From CAYLPJ01 sp964385465 (GTDB lineage Bacteria; Planctomycetota; Phycisphaerae; SM23-33): a DNA stretch of 23,319 nt. The position numbers and the translations under genes are program-made. Shown one piece after another: positions 1-9,300 of the stretch. Location: positions 1 to 23,319 of the forward strand of contig CAYLPJ010000078.1 of NCBI GenBank assembly GCA_964385465.1. Direction: 5' to 3'. Under the pieces are notes generated by a model. It worked only from the letters and a program-made list of their open reading frames with translations. It was not told the origin of the DNA and did no database searches. Position 1 is the first letter of the stretch; each line of letters starts with the position of its first letter.

Positions 1-423
1 GTGGAGTGCGATGGCTGGCGTACCCCATCGACGGGGCGCGCGGGGCGCCTCCGCGCCCGACGCACGCACGCACGCCCCGACGAAGCCTCCGCGAGGCCGT
101 CGCCGTGCCGGCCCCCGGCGGACAAGGTGTGGCCGGGAGGCGAAGGCCGCCCTCGCCGGCTGTGTTAAACCAGGAAAACAGACAGAGAATTCGTACTGGC
201 GTTCGTGAGTTTCTCGCAGGCGCTGTCCGCCATGTCCACGCTGTCCCTTGTGTCCACCCGCTTCTCGGTGGACACAGGGGTGGACAAACATAACATAATG
301 TAAAAGAAGGGGATAAGTAAATACAGGTGCCGTGTGTCCACTGTGGACAGGGGTGGACAGAACGGGCACACCGGGCTGTTTGGGGAGGATTGCCCGGCGA
401 GGGGCGGCGGTCGGCGGACCGGG
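1..423. other. intergenic region without a supportable gene
   Basis: No frame here shows a convincing start, ribosome binding site and protein-like composition; the short open frames are arginine/proline-rich readings of GC-rich DNA. A (ACGC)4 microsatellite lies at 60-75. From about 281 to 330 there is an AT-rich island unlike the flanks. The stretch 233-359 holds a cluster of TGTCCAC heptamers, listed separately. The region lies 3' of the minus-strand BNR_4 gene. It could be the upstream region of a minus-strand gene beyond the left edge, or the 3' flank of a plus-strand gene entering from the left; neither can be decided from this window. Confidence 0.6.
233..359. repeat. cluster of seven TGTCCAC heptamers with two hairpins
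   Basis: TGTCCAC occurs exactly at 233-239, 251-257 and 335-341 on the plus strand, and as GTGGACA at 268-274, 280-286, 343-349 and 353-359. Two inverted pairs form hairpins. One has 14-base arms at 245-258 and 267-280 (13 Watson-Crick pairs and one G-T) with an 8-base loop. The other is TGTCCAC-T-GTGGACA at 335-349. The AT-rich island lies between the hairpins. No T-run follows either hairpin on either strand, so ordinary intrinsic termination does not explain them. The arrangement suits repeated binding of a sequence-specific protein or a small palindromic repeat family; the function is unknown. Confidence 0.75.
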
Positions 424-1767
424 TCAGGGCGAGGCGTCGAAGACGACGAGGCGAAGCATGGACGGCTCGGGCAGGGGGGGCTTGCGGGGGCGGTCGCGGT
501 TGGGGCCGAGGGTCTCCCAGCGGAGCTCGTGGCGGGTCCCGGCCGGGGGCGTGCCCAGCGTCGGCCGCCAGCGGACGTGCATCCCGGGGAAACCCGACTC
601 CGGGCGGCGGAGCTCCTTCGGGCGGCGGGGGCCTCGCGGGGCGCGACCGACCGGCTTGAGCGTCTCGGCGTCCAGCAGCCAGGTGCCCGAGCCTTCCTTC
701 GGGTGCCCGTAGCGCTGGACCAGCCGCCCGTCGGGGCCGGGGCGGACCTCGCCGATGCGTACGCCGGAGGGGATGCTCCCGCCGCCGCCGAAGGCCCATC
801 GGCAGTCCCAGTCGCTGGTCTGGACGACCCGCCACCGGCCGTCTTCGAGGCGGGCGTTGTAGAGCTGTGTCTTGCCCGCGTCGTCGTACTTGACGTAGCT
901 GACGATCGCCCGCCCGTCGTGATCGAAGCCCAGCCGCACGCAGGTGTTGATCGCCCCGCCGCCTGCGGGGACGGGGTCGACGACCAGCCCCGGCGTCTCG
1001 ATGGTCATCGGCAGATCGACCGGCTTGCCGGCGGCGGTCCGCCAGGTGCGCAGGTCGCGGCTGCGGGCGTAGGAGATGTCGTGATTGGTCGCGCAGTCCG
1101 GCGTGTCCCGCCAGACCCACGCGACGTGCCAGCTCCCCTTCGGCCCGCGGGTGGGGCCCTGGATGTACGCGTTCCGCTCGCCCTCGCCGTCGGTCAGCGG
1201 CGTCTCCAGCAGCCGCGACCACCTGCCCGATCCGGCGTCGTAAACGTTGAAGAGCTGGTCCCCCCTCCCGCTGCCGCCGTCGCGGTAGGTGAAGATCATC
1301 CGCCCTTCGGGCCCGGCGAAGAACCGCGGGTAGGTCACCCGCCTCTCGGCCCGGCCGACCATCCGCTCGACCCGCCGGAACGTGGTGATGTCGTCCGCCC
1401 GTTCGGTGCGGAAGTAGACCAGCGGGTCGCAGTGCATGTTGCCCGCGAGGTGCAGCCGCCCGGCGGTGTCGCGGGCGAGGGTGACGTAGTTATGGCTGTC
1501 CCAGCCGAGCCGCTCGGGCAGGCGGACCAGCCGCCAGCGGTCCTCCCCGAGCCGCCGGTCCGCGACGGTCATCCGCCGCCGGTCGTCGTAGAAGGCGGCC
1601 ACCTGGCGCTCGGCGGTGGTCAGCAGGCAGAACCCCACCGGGTGCCCCGCCCAGACCGGATGGATGTCCAGGACCTTCCGCACCGTCAGCTCCTCACCCG
1701 CGGCGGCCGTCGAGACCCCCAGGCCGACCGCGGCCAGCCACAGGATGCGTTGTGCGATGCGCGTCAT
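424..1767 (-). CDS. secreted BNR_4-like beta-propeller protein
   Basis: A 447-residue protein with an N-terminal Sec signal (MTRIAQRILWLAAVGLGVSTAAAGEE; cleavage likely near AAA-GEE). The body resembles the BNR repeat-containing family (BNR_4), predicted propellers often found among polysaccharide-utilisation genes and related to polysaccharide lyases. Visible features are the segment WAGHPVGFCLLTTAERQVAAFYDD, followed by DSHNYVTLARDTAGRLHLAGNMHCDPLVYFR and TYPRFFAGPEGRMIFTYRDGGSG. The frame is open far upstream through the regulator gene, but the signal peptide fixes the start at 1767. No strong Shine-Dalgarno sequence is visible. It lies 104 bases after the XylR-like regulator on the same strand and may be co-transcribed with or controlled by it. 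The substrate cannot be read from sequence. The family call is fairly secure and enzymatic activity is unproven. Confidence 0.82.
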   Translation of the reverse strand: MTRIAQRILWLAAVGLGVSTAAAGEELTVRKVLDIHPVWAGHPVGFCLLTTAERQVAAFYDDRRRMTVADRRLGEDRWRLVRLPERLGWDSHNYVTLARDTAGRLHLAGNMHCDPLVYFRTERADDITTFRRVERMVGRAERRVTYPRFFAGPEGRMIFTYRDGGSGRGDQLFNVYDAGSGRWSRLLETPLTDGEGERNAYIQGPTRGPKGSWHVAWVWRDTPDCATNHDISYARSRDLRTWRTAAGKPVDLPMTIETPGLVVDPVPAGGGAINTCVRLGFDHDGRAIVSYVKYDDAGKTQLYNARLEDGRWRVVQTSDWDCRWAFGGGGSIPSGVRIGEVRPGPDGRLVQRYGHPKEGSGTWLLDAETLKPVGRAPRGPRRPKELRRPESGFPGMHVRWRPTLGTPPAGTRHELRWETLGPNRDRPRKPPLPEPSMLRLVVFDASP

Positions 1768-1871
1768 GGATTGCTCGGGGAACGGGCTTGCGGTCGCGGG
1801 GATTCGCCGACTGTCGTCTCTCCACCACGCCATCCTACCGGCGACCGCGGCCGAGGGCAAACGGGGGTCAC

Positions 1872-3008
1872 CTATTCGAGTCCCTGGCGGCGTCGGCGGT
1901 AGGTCTGCGGGGGCAGGCCCGTCTGGCGTTTGAACACGCGGGAGAACTCTGGGTGGCAACGGAACCCGCACCGGCGTGCAACGGTGCCCAGGGGCAGGTG
2001 GGTTTGCGAGAGCAGTCGGCGGGCGTGCTCGACGCGGGCGCGGACGATCTCCTGGTGGACTGTCCGCCCGGTGGCCTTCTTGAACCGTTGCTCCAGCGCC
2101 CGTCGGGAGAGGCCGGCGACGGCGACGACATCGGGCACCCCGATGCGTCGGTGGAGGCGGTCGCGGATGAACCGCATCGCCGCGGCAGCGAAGGGGTCCT
2201 CGACGGCGAAGGAGTCCGTGCTGCGGCGCTGGACGACGCCGGCGGGTGGCACGAGGATCGGCTCGGCGGGAGCGCGGCGGCCCTGCCAGAGCCGGTCGAT
2301 CGTCCGCGCGGCGAGGTGGCCGACGCGTCGACAGCCCTGGTCGACGGCACTGAGGGCGGGGTTGTTGGCCCGGCAGGCGAGGGGGTCGTTGTCCACGCCG
2401 AGGATGGCGACCTCCTCGGGCACGCGGATGCCCTGCTCGGCGCAGTGGACCGCCGCCCGACGGGCCTCGACGATGAAGTGGGCGAACAGCCCCACCGGCT
2501 TGGGCAGCGCCGCCAGCCAGCCGGGCATGTCCTCGTGGTCGCCGACGACCGCTGAGTGCCCGGCATATCGCGATCCCCGGACGGCGTAGACCTCGAAGCC
2601 TTCCGCCAGCGCCCGGCCGAGGAAGCCCTCCCCCCGGCGTCGGACGGCGTAGGCGGCGTCGGTGCCCCAGTACGCGAAACGCTTGAGCCCCAGGCCCCGG
2701 AGATGCTCGAAAGCCAGTTGCCCGACGGCCTCGTCGTCGCCTCGGACCAGCGGCAGCCCGGCGGTCGGATCGTGCTCGACAACCACCACGGGGCGCTTGC
2801 GCCTGCGAAGCCGGCGAATCAGCGGGTGGTCGGGCCGCGAGGTGATCGCCCCGGCCCAGTCGAACTCGGCCACCCACGGGGCGGCCTCGGGCGCCTGCTC
2901 GACGTAGTGAATGCTCCAGTCCGGCCCGGCGCGGGCGTACTCGATGACCCCCTCGGCGATCTCGTCAAGGTGTCGCCCCCCGGGCAGGCTGAGCAGGAGC
3001 CATCGCAT
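1872..3008 (-). CDS. XylR-like AraC-family transcriptional regulator
   Basis: A 378-residue cytoplasmic regulator. The N-terminal two thirds (about 1-260) resemble a LacI/periplasmic-binding-protein sensor domain. Family-typical segments include RPVVVVEHD, the GDDEAVGQLAFEHLRGLGLKRFAYWG stretch, and EEVAILGVDNDPLACRANNPALSAVDQG. The C-terminal third is an AraC-type double helix-turn-helix (about 270-375): IGVPDVVAVAGLSRRALEQRF, then LPLGTVARRCGFRCHPEFSR and VFKRQTGLPPQTYRRR. This order is that of XylR-type activators that sense a sugar. The ATG at 3008 has GGAGG seven bases upstream (complement of 3016-3020). It diverges from the HzsA-related gene and precedes the BNR_4 gene, so either could be its target. 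The ligand is unknown. Confidence 0.92.
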   Translation of the reverse strand: MRWLLLSLPGGRHLDEIAEGVIEYARAGPDWSIHYVEQAPEAAPWVAEFDWAGAITSRPDHPLIRRLRRRKRPVVVVEHDPTAGLPLVRGDDEAVGQLAFEHLRGLGLKRFAYWGTDAAYAVRRRGEGFLGRALAEGFEVYAVRGSRYAGHSAVVGDHEDMPGWLAALPKPVGLFAHFIVEARRAAVHCAEQGIRVPEEVAILGVDNDPLACRANNPALSAVDQGCRRVGHLAARTIDRLWQGRRAPAEPILVPPAGVVQRRSTDSFAVEDPFAAAAMRFIRDRLHRRIGVPDVVAVAGLSRRALEQRFKKATGRTVHQEIVRARVEHARRLLSQTHLPLGTVARRCGFRCHPEFSRVFKRQTGLPPQTYRRRRQGLE

Positions 3009-3034
3009 TGTGCCGCCTCCGCCGGCTGCGCAAC

Positions 3035-3063
3035 ATCATAAGGGATTCTGCGCGAGATCAGAA
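3035..3063 (-). promoter_or_regulatory. candidate sigma70-type promoter of the XylR-like gene
   Basis: On the minus strand TTCTGA (3063-3058) and TATGAT (3040-3035) are separated by 17 bases. The -10 matches the consensus at five of six positions; the -35 is weak. It lies 27 bases upstream of the ATG at 3008, leaving room for a short leader that contains the GGAGG site. This is pattern matching only. Confidence 0.4.
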
Positions 3064-3094
3064 GCCGTTTAGCGCTGAATACATGTAGAGTAGA

Positions 3095-3116
3095 GGACCG
3101 GGGCGGGAACCGGTCC
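3095..3116. promoter_or_regulatory. inverted repeat upstream of the HzsA-related gene
   Basis: GGACCGG (3095-3101) and CCGGTCC (3110-3116) form a perfect 7-base inverted repeat around an 8-base spacer. It lies 29 bases before the ATG at 3146, in the divergent region shared with the XylR-like regulator. It could be an operator half-site pair or a leader hairpin. In GC-rich DNA such repeats also arise by chance. Confidence 0.35.
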
Positions 3117-3145
3117 GGCGCGGTGATGAACCAGTGGAGGCCCCC

Positions 3146-6100
3146 ATGGCTTGGAGCTTTGCGCGTTGGGGGGCGGCATCGACGGCGGCCGTTCTGGTCC
3201 TCGCGGGCGCGGCGCGAGCCGAGCCGGCGATCGGTGCGGGGTTCGTGGCGGACTACCGCGCGATGCTGAAGCGCGGGGACTTCGCCTCGGCCGCGGGGGC
3301 TCTGGTCAAAGCCTGGCCCGGCCCCCGGGGCCAGGCCCACGCGCAAGCGCTGGGCATTGCCCTCGCCCCGAGGCTGGACCGCCGGGGCACGGCGCCGGAC
3401 GGCGCCGAGGCGCCCGCCCTGGCCGTGCTCGACGCGATCGCCGCGTCCGGCGCTGCCGACCAAGCGATGATCTGCGCCGCCCTGCTCCGCGAGATCGCCA
3501 TCGGCCACGCCGATACCGTCGAGAAGCGCTGGGGCAAGCGCAACAAGAGCCGCGCCCTCACCGACCCGTTGGCCGAACGGGCCGCCGCGCTGCTCGACGC
3601 CGCCGATCCCATCGTCCGCGCCGCGGCCGAGTGGGCCATCGCCATCCGCGTCGCCAACGACAACGAGAAGACCTACCTCACGTGGAACGCGCCGCGCGAG
3701 TATCGCACGTGGCCGGCCGAGGACCCCCCGCAGTGGTTTGCCAGGTGGCACGCGATCGACGCCTCCGATCACCTGGCCCTGGACTACGCCCGCCAGGCCA
3801 TCGACCGCGATGCCTTCCGCACGCGGGCTGCGTTGCGCGGCTCGGCCGAGGATATCGCCCGCCGCGCACGCCGGCCGGCTCGGGACGCGAAGACCCCCGG
3901 CGCCGAGGCCGCCCGGGCTGCGCTGGACGCCGCGGTGGGGGCAATGCAAGACGACACGGCCGGGCTGTGTGAGCTGCGTCGCCGGTGGCTTGACGTTCGC
4001 CGGGCCGCGCGGCGACTGATCTTCCTCGGCCCGGCGGTGGACTTCGATTGCCTCGTCTACGCCACGCGCCACTCCGGGCGCAAGCACTTGGTGCCCATGA
4101 GCTCACGTGCCAGCGACCATCCGCCGGGCGGCGACGTCTACGTGCAGCGCGGGCTGGCGCCGAACTCCCCGCGGCGGGCACTGATCGACGGGCGCCTCAA
4201 GTGGGGGCACGTCCAGGACATGGACCTCTACTGGGACGCCGATCGGCTGGTCGTGGCCTACAGCGAGCAGCCGCTGTGGGCGCGGAGCGGCAGCAGCGGG
4301 GTCATCGACGGAATCGTCTACGACTGCGGCAGCGAGCCGACGCACCTGTGGGAGATCTCGCTGCCCGACGGCGAGCTCCGCCAGCTCACCGACAGCAACG
4401 TCTACGCCGACATGGAGCCGTGCTACCTGCCCGAGGGAGACGTGATCTTCGCCAGCGATCGGTCCCGCGGCTCGACGCACTGCGGTACATGGAAGCTCAA
4501 CGGCTACTTCAGCCCGCCCAACCTGTACCGCCTCGACCGCGACACGCTCGAGGTCCGCCGGATCAGCTACAACAAGGACGAGGACCGCTACCCGCACGTG
4601 GCCAACGACGGCACGGTGGTTTACATGCGGTGGGACTACCAGGAGCGGAGCTTCAGCCGGACCCAGCCGCTGTGGGTGATCAACCCCGACGGCACGATGA
4701 ACGACGGGCTGTACAAGACCCACACACCGGGCTCGCCGTGCACGCTTCGCGAGCCCCGCCCGATCATCGGCAGCATGAAGCTGGTGGCCCTGGCTTGCGG
4801 GCATCACGAGCACATCGAGGGGGCCATCTGCATAATCGACCCCGACGGCGGGCGCAACCGCATCGAGCAGATGCGCTATGTCACCCCCCGTTGCAGCCCG
4901 ACGGAGTTCGGTTACGGCGAGGCCGGCTGCGTGCCCGAGGGCGGCGTGCCGGATCGGTACGGCCTGTATCACACCCCGTTCGCGCTGTCGGAGCAGTGCT
5001 TCCTGGCAAGCTATGCCTACGGCGCCCCGGCCAGCACGAGCTTCGCGGCGTACTATCTCGACGTGTGGGGCAACAAAGAACTGCTGCGGCGGGACCCGAT
5101 CTACGACGTGGCCGTGCCCCTCCCGCTGAAGCCCCGGACCCGCCCGCCGGTGCTGGCCGAACGGCCCGAGCCGGGCATCGGCTACGCCCTGGCGTACGTC
5201 CACGACGTCCACAGTGATCTGCCCGGTGTCGAGCGCGGCCGCGTACGCTACATCCGCCTGCTGGAACGCCTCCAGTGGTTCGAGCCGGAGAAGCTCGGCG
5301 GGACCGGCGTGCAGTGGAAGCCCGGGACCAACTATGCCAGCATGTTCAGCTACTGGGCGCCGGGGGCCACACGGGTCATCGGCACGGTGCCCGTGGCCAG
5401 GGACGGCAGCGCGTACTTCAAGGTGCCGGTCGGCATGGCCGTGTACTTCCAGGCGCTGGACGAGCGGAAGCTGCTCGTCCGGCACATGCGCACGCACGTG
5501 GAGTTCCAGCCGGGCGAGACCCGGGGGTGCATCGGCTGCCACGAGACCCAACCCCGGGCCGTGCCGCTGCGGTCGGACCGCGTGGCGTTGGCCCTGGCGT
5601 CGCCGCCGTCCAAGCCCGTGCCCCCGCCCTGGGGGGATCGGCAGATCATGGGGTTCGAGCGGCACATTCAGCCGGTGCTTCAGAAGAGGTGCGTCTCCTG
5701 TCACAGCGGGCGGAAGCCCAAGGGCGGCCTGGACCTCGGGGCGAAGGAGGACCGCTACGGCTACATGCAGTCCTACCGCAGCCTGATGGGCGTCAAACCC
5801 GGCGAGCCCACGCCGATGGGCTGCAAGGGCATCACGCCGGACGGCGTGAAGATCGACTACGACGAACAGCGCAGCAGGCGGTACTACGCCGCCCGCCGCA
5901 ACGGCGACTTCTTCATGCCGGAAGCGGCGCTGCTGCGGCTGTCCAACTGGAACATCGACACGGAGATCACCATGCCGTTGGCGTTCGGCTCGCCGAGGAG
6001 CCCGCTGATCCGAAAGCTGCTCGACGATCCCGAGCATCGGAAGATCGCGCTGACGGACGCCGAGTGGGAAACGCTGGTCACGTGGGTGGACGTGAACGCC

Positions 6101-6283
6101 CCGTACCACGATACCCACGTCCGCCAGCGCCGCCCCCGAAAGCGCGACCGGCCCACCGAGCGCGTGGACGTGAAACTCGACGACCCGTGGAGCGAGGGCG
6201 AGAAGGGCTTCGAGATCGTCCCGCTGGAAGCGGGGCGGGCCGGCACGAGGGCCCGTTACGGCCCCCGGGCGCGCGCTCGTTGA
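3146..6283 (+). CDS. secreted HzsA-related protein with PD40-like propeller and two heme c sites
   Basis: A 1045-residue exported protein. The signal peptide is MAWSFARWGAASTAAVLVLA followed by GAARA and cleavage before EPAIG. Residues about 340-640 hold PD40/WD40-like blades (ADMEPCYLPEGDVIFASDRS is one). Two heme c motifs follow: CIGCH at 795-799 and CVSCH at 849-853. The C-terminus has LTDAEWETLVTWVDVNAPYHDT, typical of proteins related to hydrazine synthase alpha subunit. That family is widespread in Planctomycetota outside anammox bacteria, so hydrazine synthesis is not implied. The ATG at 3146 has GGAGG five bases upstream; a GTG at 3134 is in frame but lacks a site. It sits 32 bases before the PQQ-like gene on the same strand, so co-transcription is likely. 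The role is probably in the periplasm or at the cell surface; substrate and redox partner are unknown. Confidence 0.85.
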   Translation: MAWSFARWGAASTAAVLVLAGAARAEPAIGAGFVADYRAMLKRGDFASAAGALVKAWPGPRGQAHAQALGIALAPRLDRRGTAPDGAEAPALAVLDAIAASGAADQAMICAALLREIAIGHADTVEKRWGKRNKSRALTDPLAERAAALLDAADPIVRAAAEWAIAIRVANDNEKTYLTWNAPREYRTWPAEDPPQWFARWHAIDASDHLALDYARQAIDRDAFRTRAALRGSAEDIARRARRPARDAKTPGAEAARAALDAAVGAMQDDTAGLCELRRRWLDVRRAARRLIFLGPAVDFDCLVYATRHSGRKHLVPMSSRASDHPPGGDVYVQRGLAPNSPRRALIDGRLKWGHVQDMDLYWDADRLVVAYSEQPLWARSGSSGVIDGIVYDCGSEPTHLWEISLPDGELRQLTDSNVYADMEPCYLPEGDVIFASDRSRGSTHCGTWKLNGYFSPPNLYRLDRDTLEVRRISYNKDEDRYPHVANDGTVVYMRWDYQERSFSRTQPLWVINPDGTMNDGLYKTHTPGSPCTLREPRPIIGSMKLVALACGHHEHIEGAICIIDPDGGRNRIEQMRYVTPRCSPTEFGYGEAGCVPEGGVPDRYGLYHTPFALSEQCFLASYAYGAPASTSFAAYYLDVWGNKELLRRDPIYDVAVPLPLKPRTRPPVLAERPEPGIGYALAYVHDVHSDLPGVERGRVRYIRLLERLQWFEPEKLGGTGVQWKPGTNYASMFSYWAPGATRVIGTVPVARDGSAYFKVPVGMAVYFQALDERKLLVRHMRTHVEFQPGETRGCIGCHETQPRAVPLRSDRVALALASPPSKPVPPPWGDRQIMGFERHIQPVLQKRCVSCHSGRKPKGGLDLGAKEDRYGYMQSYRSLMGVKPGEPTPMGCKGITPDGVKIDYDEQRSRRYYAARRNGDFFMPEAALLRLSNWNIDTEITMPLAFGSPRSPLIRKLLDDPEHRKIALTDAEWETLVTWVDVNAPYHDTHVRQRRPRKRDRPTERVDVKLDDPWSEGEKGFEIVPLEAGRAGTRARYGPRARAR

Positions 6284-6315
6284 TTTCCTGGGCTACCATC
6301 ACAGGAGACGGCTGA

Positions 6316-9300
6316 ATGGATGTGCCCATGGCTTGGTGTTCTCCCCGTTCGACCGCAGTATGGATGGCGGCCGTTCTGATCATCGCAGGCGCGGCGCGAG
6401 GCGAGCCCGCAGCGGGGACGGCCCCCCAGTGGACCGATCGGCCCGGGCGGAATCGCGTCTCGCCGGCGAAAGGCCTGCCCGAGCGGCTGAAAGACGCCAC
6501 GCTCTTGTGGCACGAGGAGACGGGCGCGCAGTCGAACTTCGGCATCCCGGCGACGATCCGAGGCCGGCGGATGCTGATCGGCATGGCGCGGTCGGGGGTG
6601 AAGGATCACGGCCGGTGGCTGAACGGGGCGATCGTCTGCTACGACATCCGGACGGGCGAGCGGCTGTGGCAGACGCAGCTTCCCTGCCGCGGCTACGGGT
6701 TGTGCTGCTCGCCGACCGTCGAGGGCCGGCGGGTGTACGTCCAGGGCGGGATGGCGATGTGCCTGGACCTCCTCGGGCAGGCCAACGGCAACGACGGTCC
6801 GTTCACCGACGAGGCCGCGGCCACCGGCCGGAGGGGCAAGGAACTCCTGCACAACGACGCTGACGTGCTTTGGGTGCAGGAAGTGTTCGATCCGAACGTC
6901 AAGCTGTTCGCCCATCACGGCCACGCGGGGACGCCCCTGGTGGTCGGCGATCAGCTCTGGGTGCCCACGAGCTACGCCCACGGGCGTCACCACATGAACA
7001 TTCACCTGAAGACCCAGAAGCTCAAGCTCGCCTGGGACGCCCCGGACCCGTACAAGGTGCCCTGGCGACCGAACGTCAAGGTGCTCGACAAGCACACCGG
7101 GCGCGTTATCGCACACGACACCGTCCGCCAGGAGGAAGTCTTTCACGGCTGCTGGAGTTCGCTGTCTTCGGGCGTGGTGGACGGTCGCCGGCTGGTGCTC
7201 TGGGGCGACGGGTACGGCGTGCTGCACGCGTTCGCCGTCCCCCAGCTCAAGCCCGGCGAGGTCGTCGAACTGGAAGAAGTCTGGCGGTACGACGCCAACC
7301 CGCACGCCTTTCGCTTTGACTCCGACGGCGAGCCGATCTCCTTCCCCTACCTCCCGTGGCGGCCTCAGTTCGACGCGGCCGTGACATCCCCCAACTACAT
7401 CATCGCCGCGGCGGTCTTCCACGGCGGGAAGGTCTACCTGGCGACGGGGCGGGACTACAACTACGACGGCGGGAAGGGGGGGCGGCGCGGCGGGGCGGGC
7501 ACGCTGCACTGCATCGACCCGCGGGGCAGGGGCGACATCACGAAGACCGGGCGGGTGTGGATGCGGACCGACGTAGGCCGATGCACGAGCACCGGGGCGG
7601 TCACCGACGACGGGCTGCTGTTTGTCAGCGACAACCGCGGGGACCTGCACTGCTACGACGCCGCCACCGGCGAGAAGCACTGGGCCTACGACCTCGGCGG
7701 GCACACGTTCTACTGTGCGCCCCTCGTGGCCGACGGACGCGTCTACGTGGGCACGTTCAAGGGCGACATGTACGTCTTCCGTGCCGCCGATCGCCCGGAC
7801 GTGATCTCCCGCACGCGCCTGGACGCGGCCGTCTGCGCCCCTTCGGCCGTCGATGGGCTGCTGGTCGTGCCGACATGGAAGAGCGTGTACGTTTTCGCCG
7901 GCCCCGGCTACGAGGGCTCGCGCCCGGACAAGCCGGCCGGCCTGATCGCCGGCTACGGCCCTGCCGAACACGAAGACCGAACCGCCAGGCGTCCTGCCAA
8001 GCCGGCGGGGAAGACGACGCTTCCAGACCGCACGGACTGGCCGCGCTTCCGCGGCCCCGCGGGCAACGGACTGGCTCGGGGCCTGCCGGAGGCTTGGCAG
8101 CCGGACGCGGCCTGGCGCGCGGAGGTCGGCGGAGCCGTGTACGCCGGTGCGGCGGTCGACGGAGGCGTGGTCTACACGCTCGCCCACGAGCAGGGCGTCC
8201 GCGACCGCCTGCGGACGTTCGACGCCCGCACGGGCCGGGCCCTCGCTGAGGCGGCGTGGCCCAACCGCGTCAAGGACATGGACTACGGCGCCGCCCCGCG
8301 GGCCACGCCCCTGCTGGCCGGGGGGCGGGTCTACACCCTTGCAGCCAACGGCGTCGTTCAGGCCCGCCAGGCCGGGGAGGTCGGCAAGCTGCTCTGGCAG
8401 GTGGACCTCATCGAGGACCTCGGCGCCGAGCTGCCCACGTGGGGGTTCAGCTCCAACCCGGTGCTGGTCGACCGGCGGCTGATCGTCAACCCCGGTGCCC
8501 CTGGCGCAGCGTTCGTCGCGCTGGATGCCCGTAGCGGCAAGGTGCTGTGGAAGGCGGCGGGCGCGAAGGCCAACTACGCCGGTTTCGCCGTCCGCCATGT
8601 CTCCGGCCGCAAACGCGTGATCGGCATCGACGCCAAGCACGTCGTCAGCCTCGACGCCGAAACGGGCAAGCGGATCTGGTGGAAGCCCCTGCCTCCCAAC
8701 CCCGGCTACATCGTCCCGGCGCCGATCGTTACCGACGCCGGCGTGCTGATCGGTACCGAGGCGGGCATCTATCTCCAGCCGTGGGGCGGGGAGGGGGAGC
8801 TCCCGCCCCGCTGGCCGGTCGCCAACGAGGAGTTCGACACCGGCAGCGCCACCGCAGTGGTGCTGGACGAGATGGTCCTGGGACTGGCCTACGATCGCGG
8901 CCTGACCGCCCTGAGTCTCCGCGGCGGGCTCCAGCGCCGTTGGACGTTCGACGGACCGAAGGACGTGACCGGTTACGGCACGCTGATCGCCGGCGACGGA
9001 CGCGTGCTGGTGTTCACGCGATCGGGCACGATCTACCTGTTCGAGGTCAACCCCCGCGGGGCCAGGCTGCTGGGAAGCTCGAAGCTGACGGCCGAGACCC
9101 TCGCCGCACCGGCCCTCGCCGACGGGGCCGTCTATCTCCGCGCGGGCACGAAGCTGCACAAGCTCCGGCTGACCCCGCCGCCCCCCGGTGGAGGTCCGGA
9201 GGGCCGGCCCCCGGCCGCAGCGCCCGGCGCCTCCCGTCCGGCCGGCGAGTGGGAGAAGATCTCCGACGCCGTTCTGGAGCAGGCCCCGCGTGCGCTGAAA

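Noticed and set aside
245..280. Hairpin considered as a rho-independent terminator
   Set aside because: No T-run follows it in either direction; it is better explained as part of the TGTCCAC array.
233..359. CRISPR-like or DnaA-box origin array
   Set aside because: Repeats are only 7 bases long, face both ways and are irregularly spaced, so it is not CRISPR. They do not match the DnaA-box consensus, and no dnaA, dnaN or gidA gene is nearby.
334..1902. Plus-strand open frame opposite the BNR_4 gene
   Set aside because: Composition is that of an antisense shadow, and it begins inside the heptamer array with no ribosome binding site.
1768..2877. Upstream in-frame extension of the BNR_4 gene
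   Set aside because: It overlaps the XylR-like regulator in another frame, is arginine-rich, and the signal peptide at 1767 fixes the true start.
4103..6118. Long open frame on the minus strand opposite the HzsA-related gene
   Set aside because: The opposite strand carries CxxCH motifs and a signal peptide; this frame has neither motifs nor a credible start.
3146..6283. Genuine hydrazine synthase alpha subunit
   Set aside because: No beta/gamma subunits or other anammox genes are present; HzsA-related proteins are common in non-anammox Planctomycetota.
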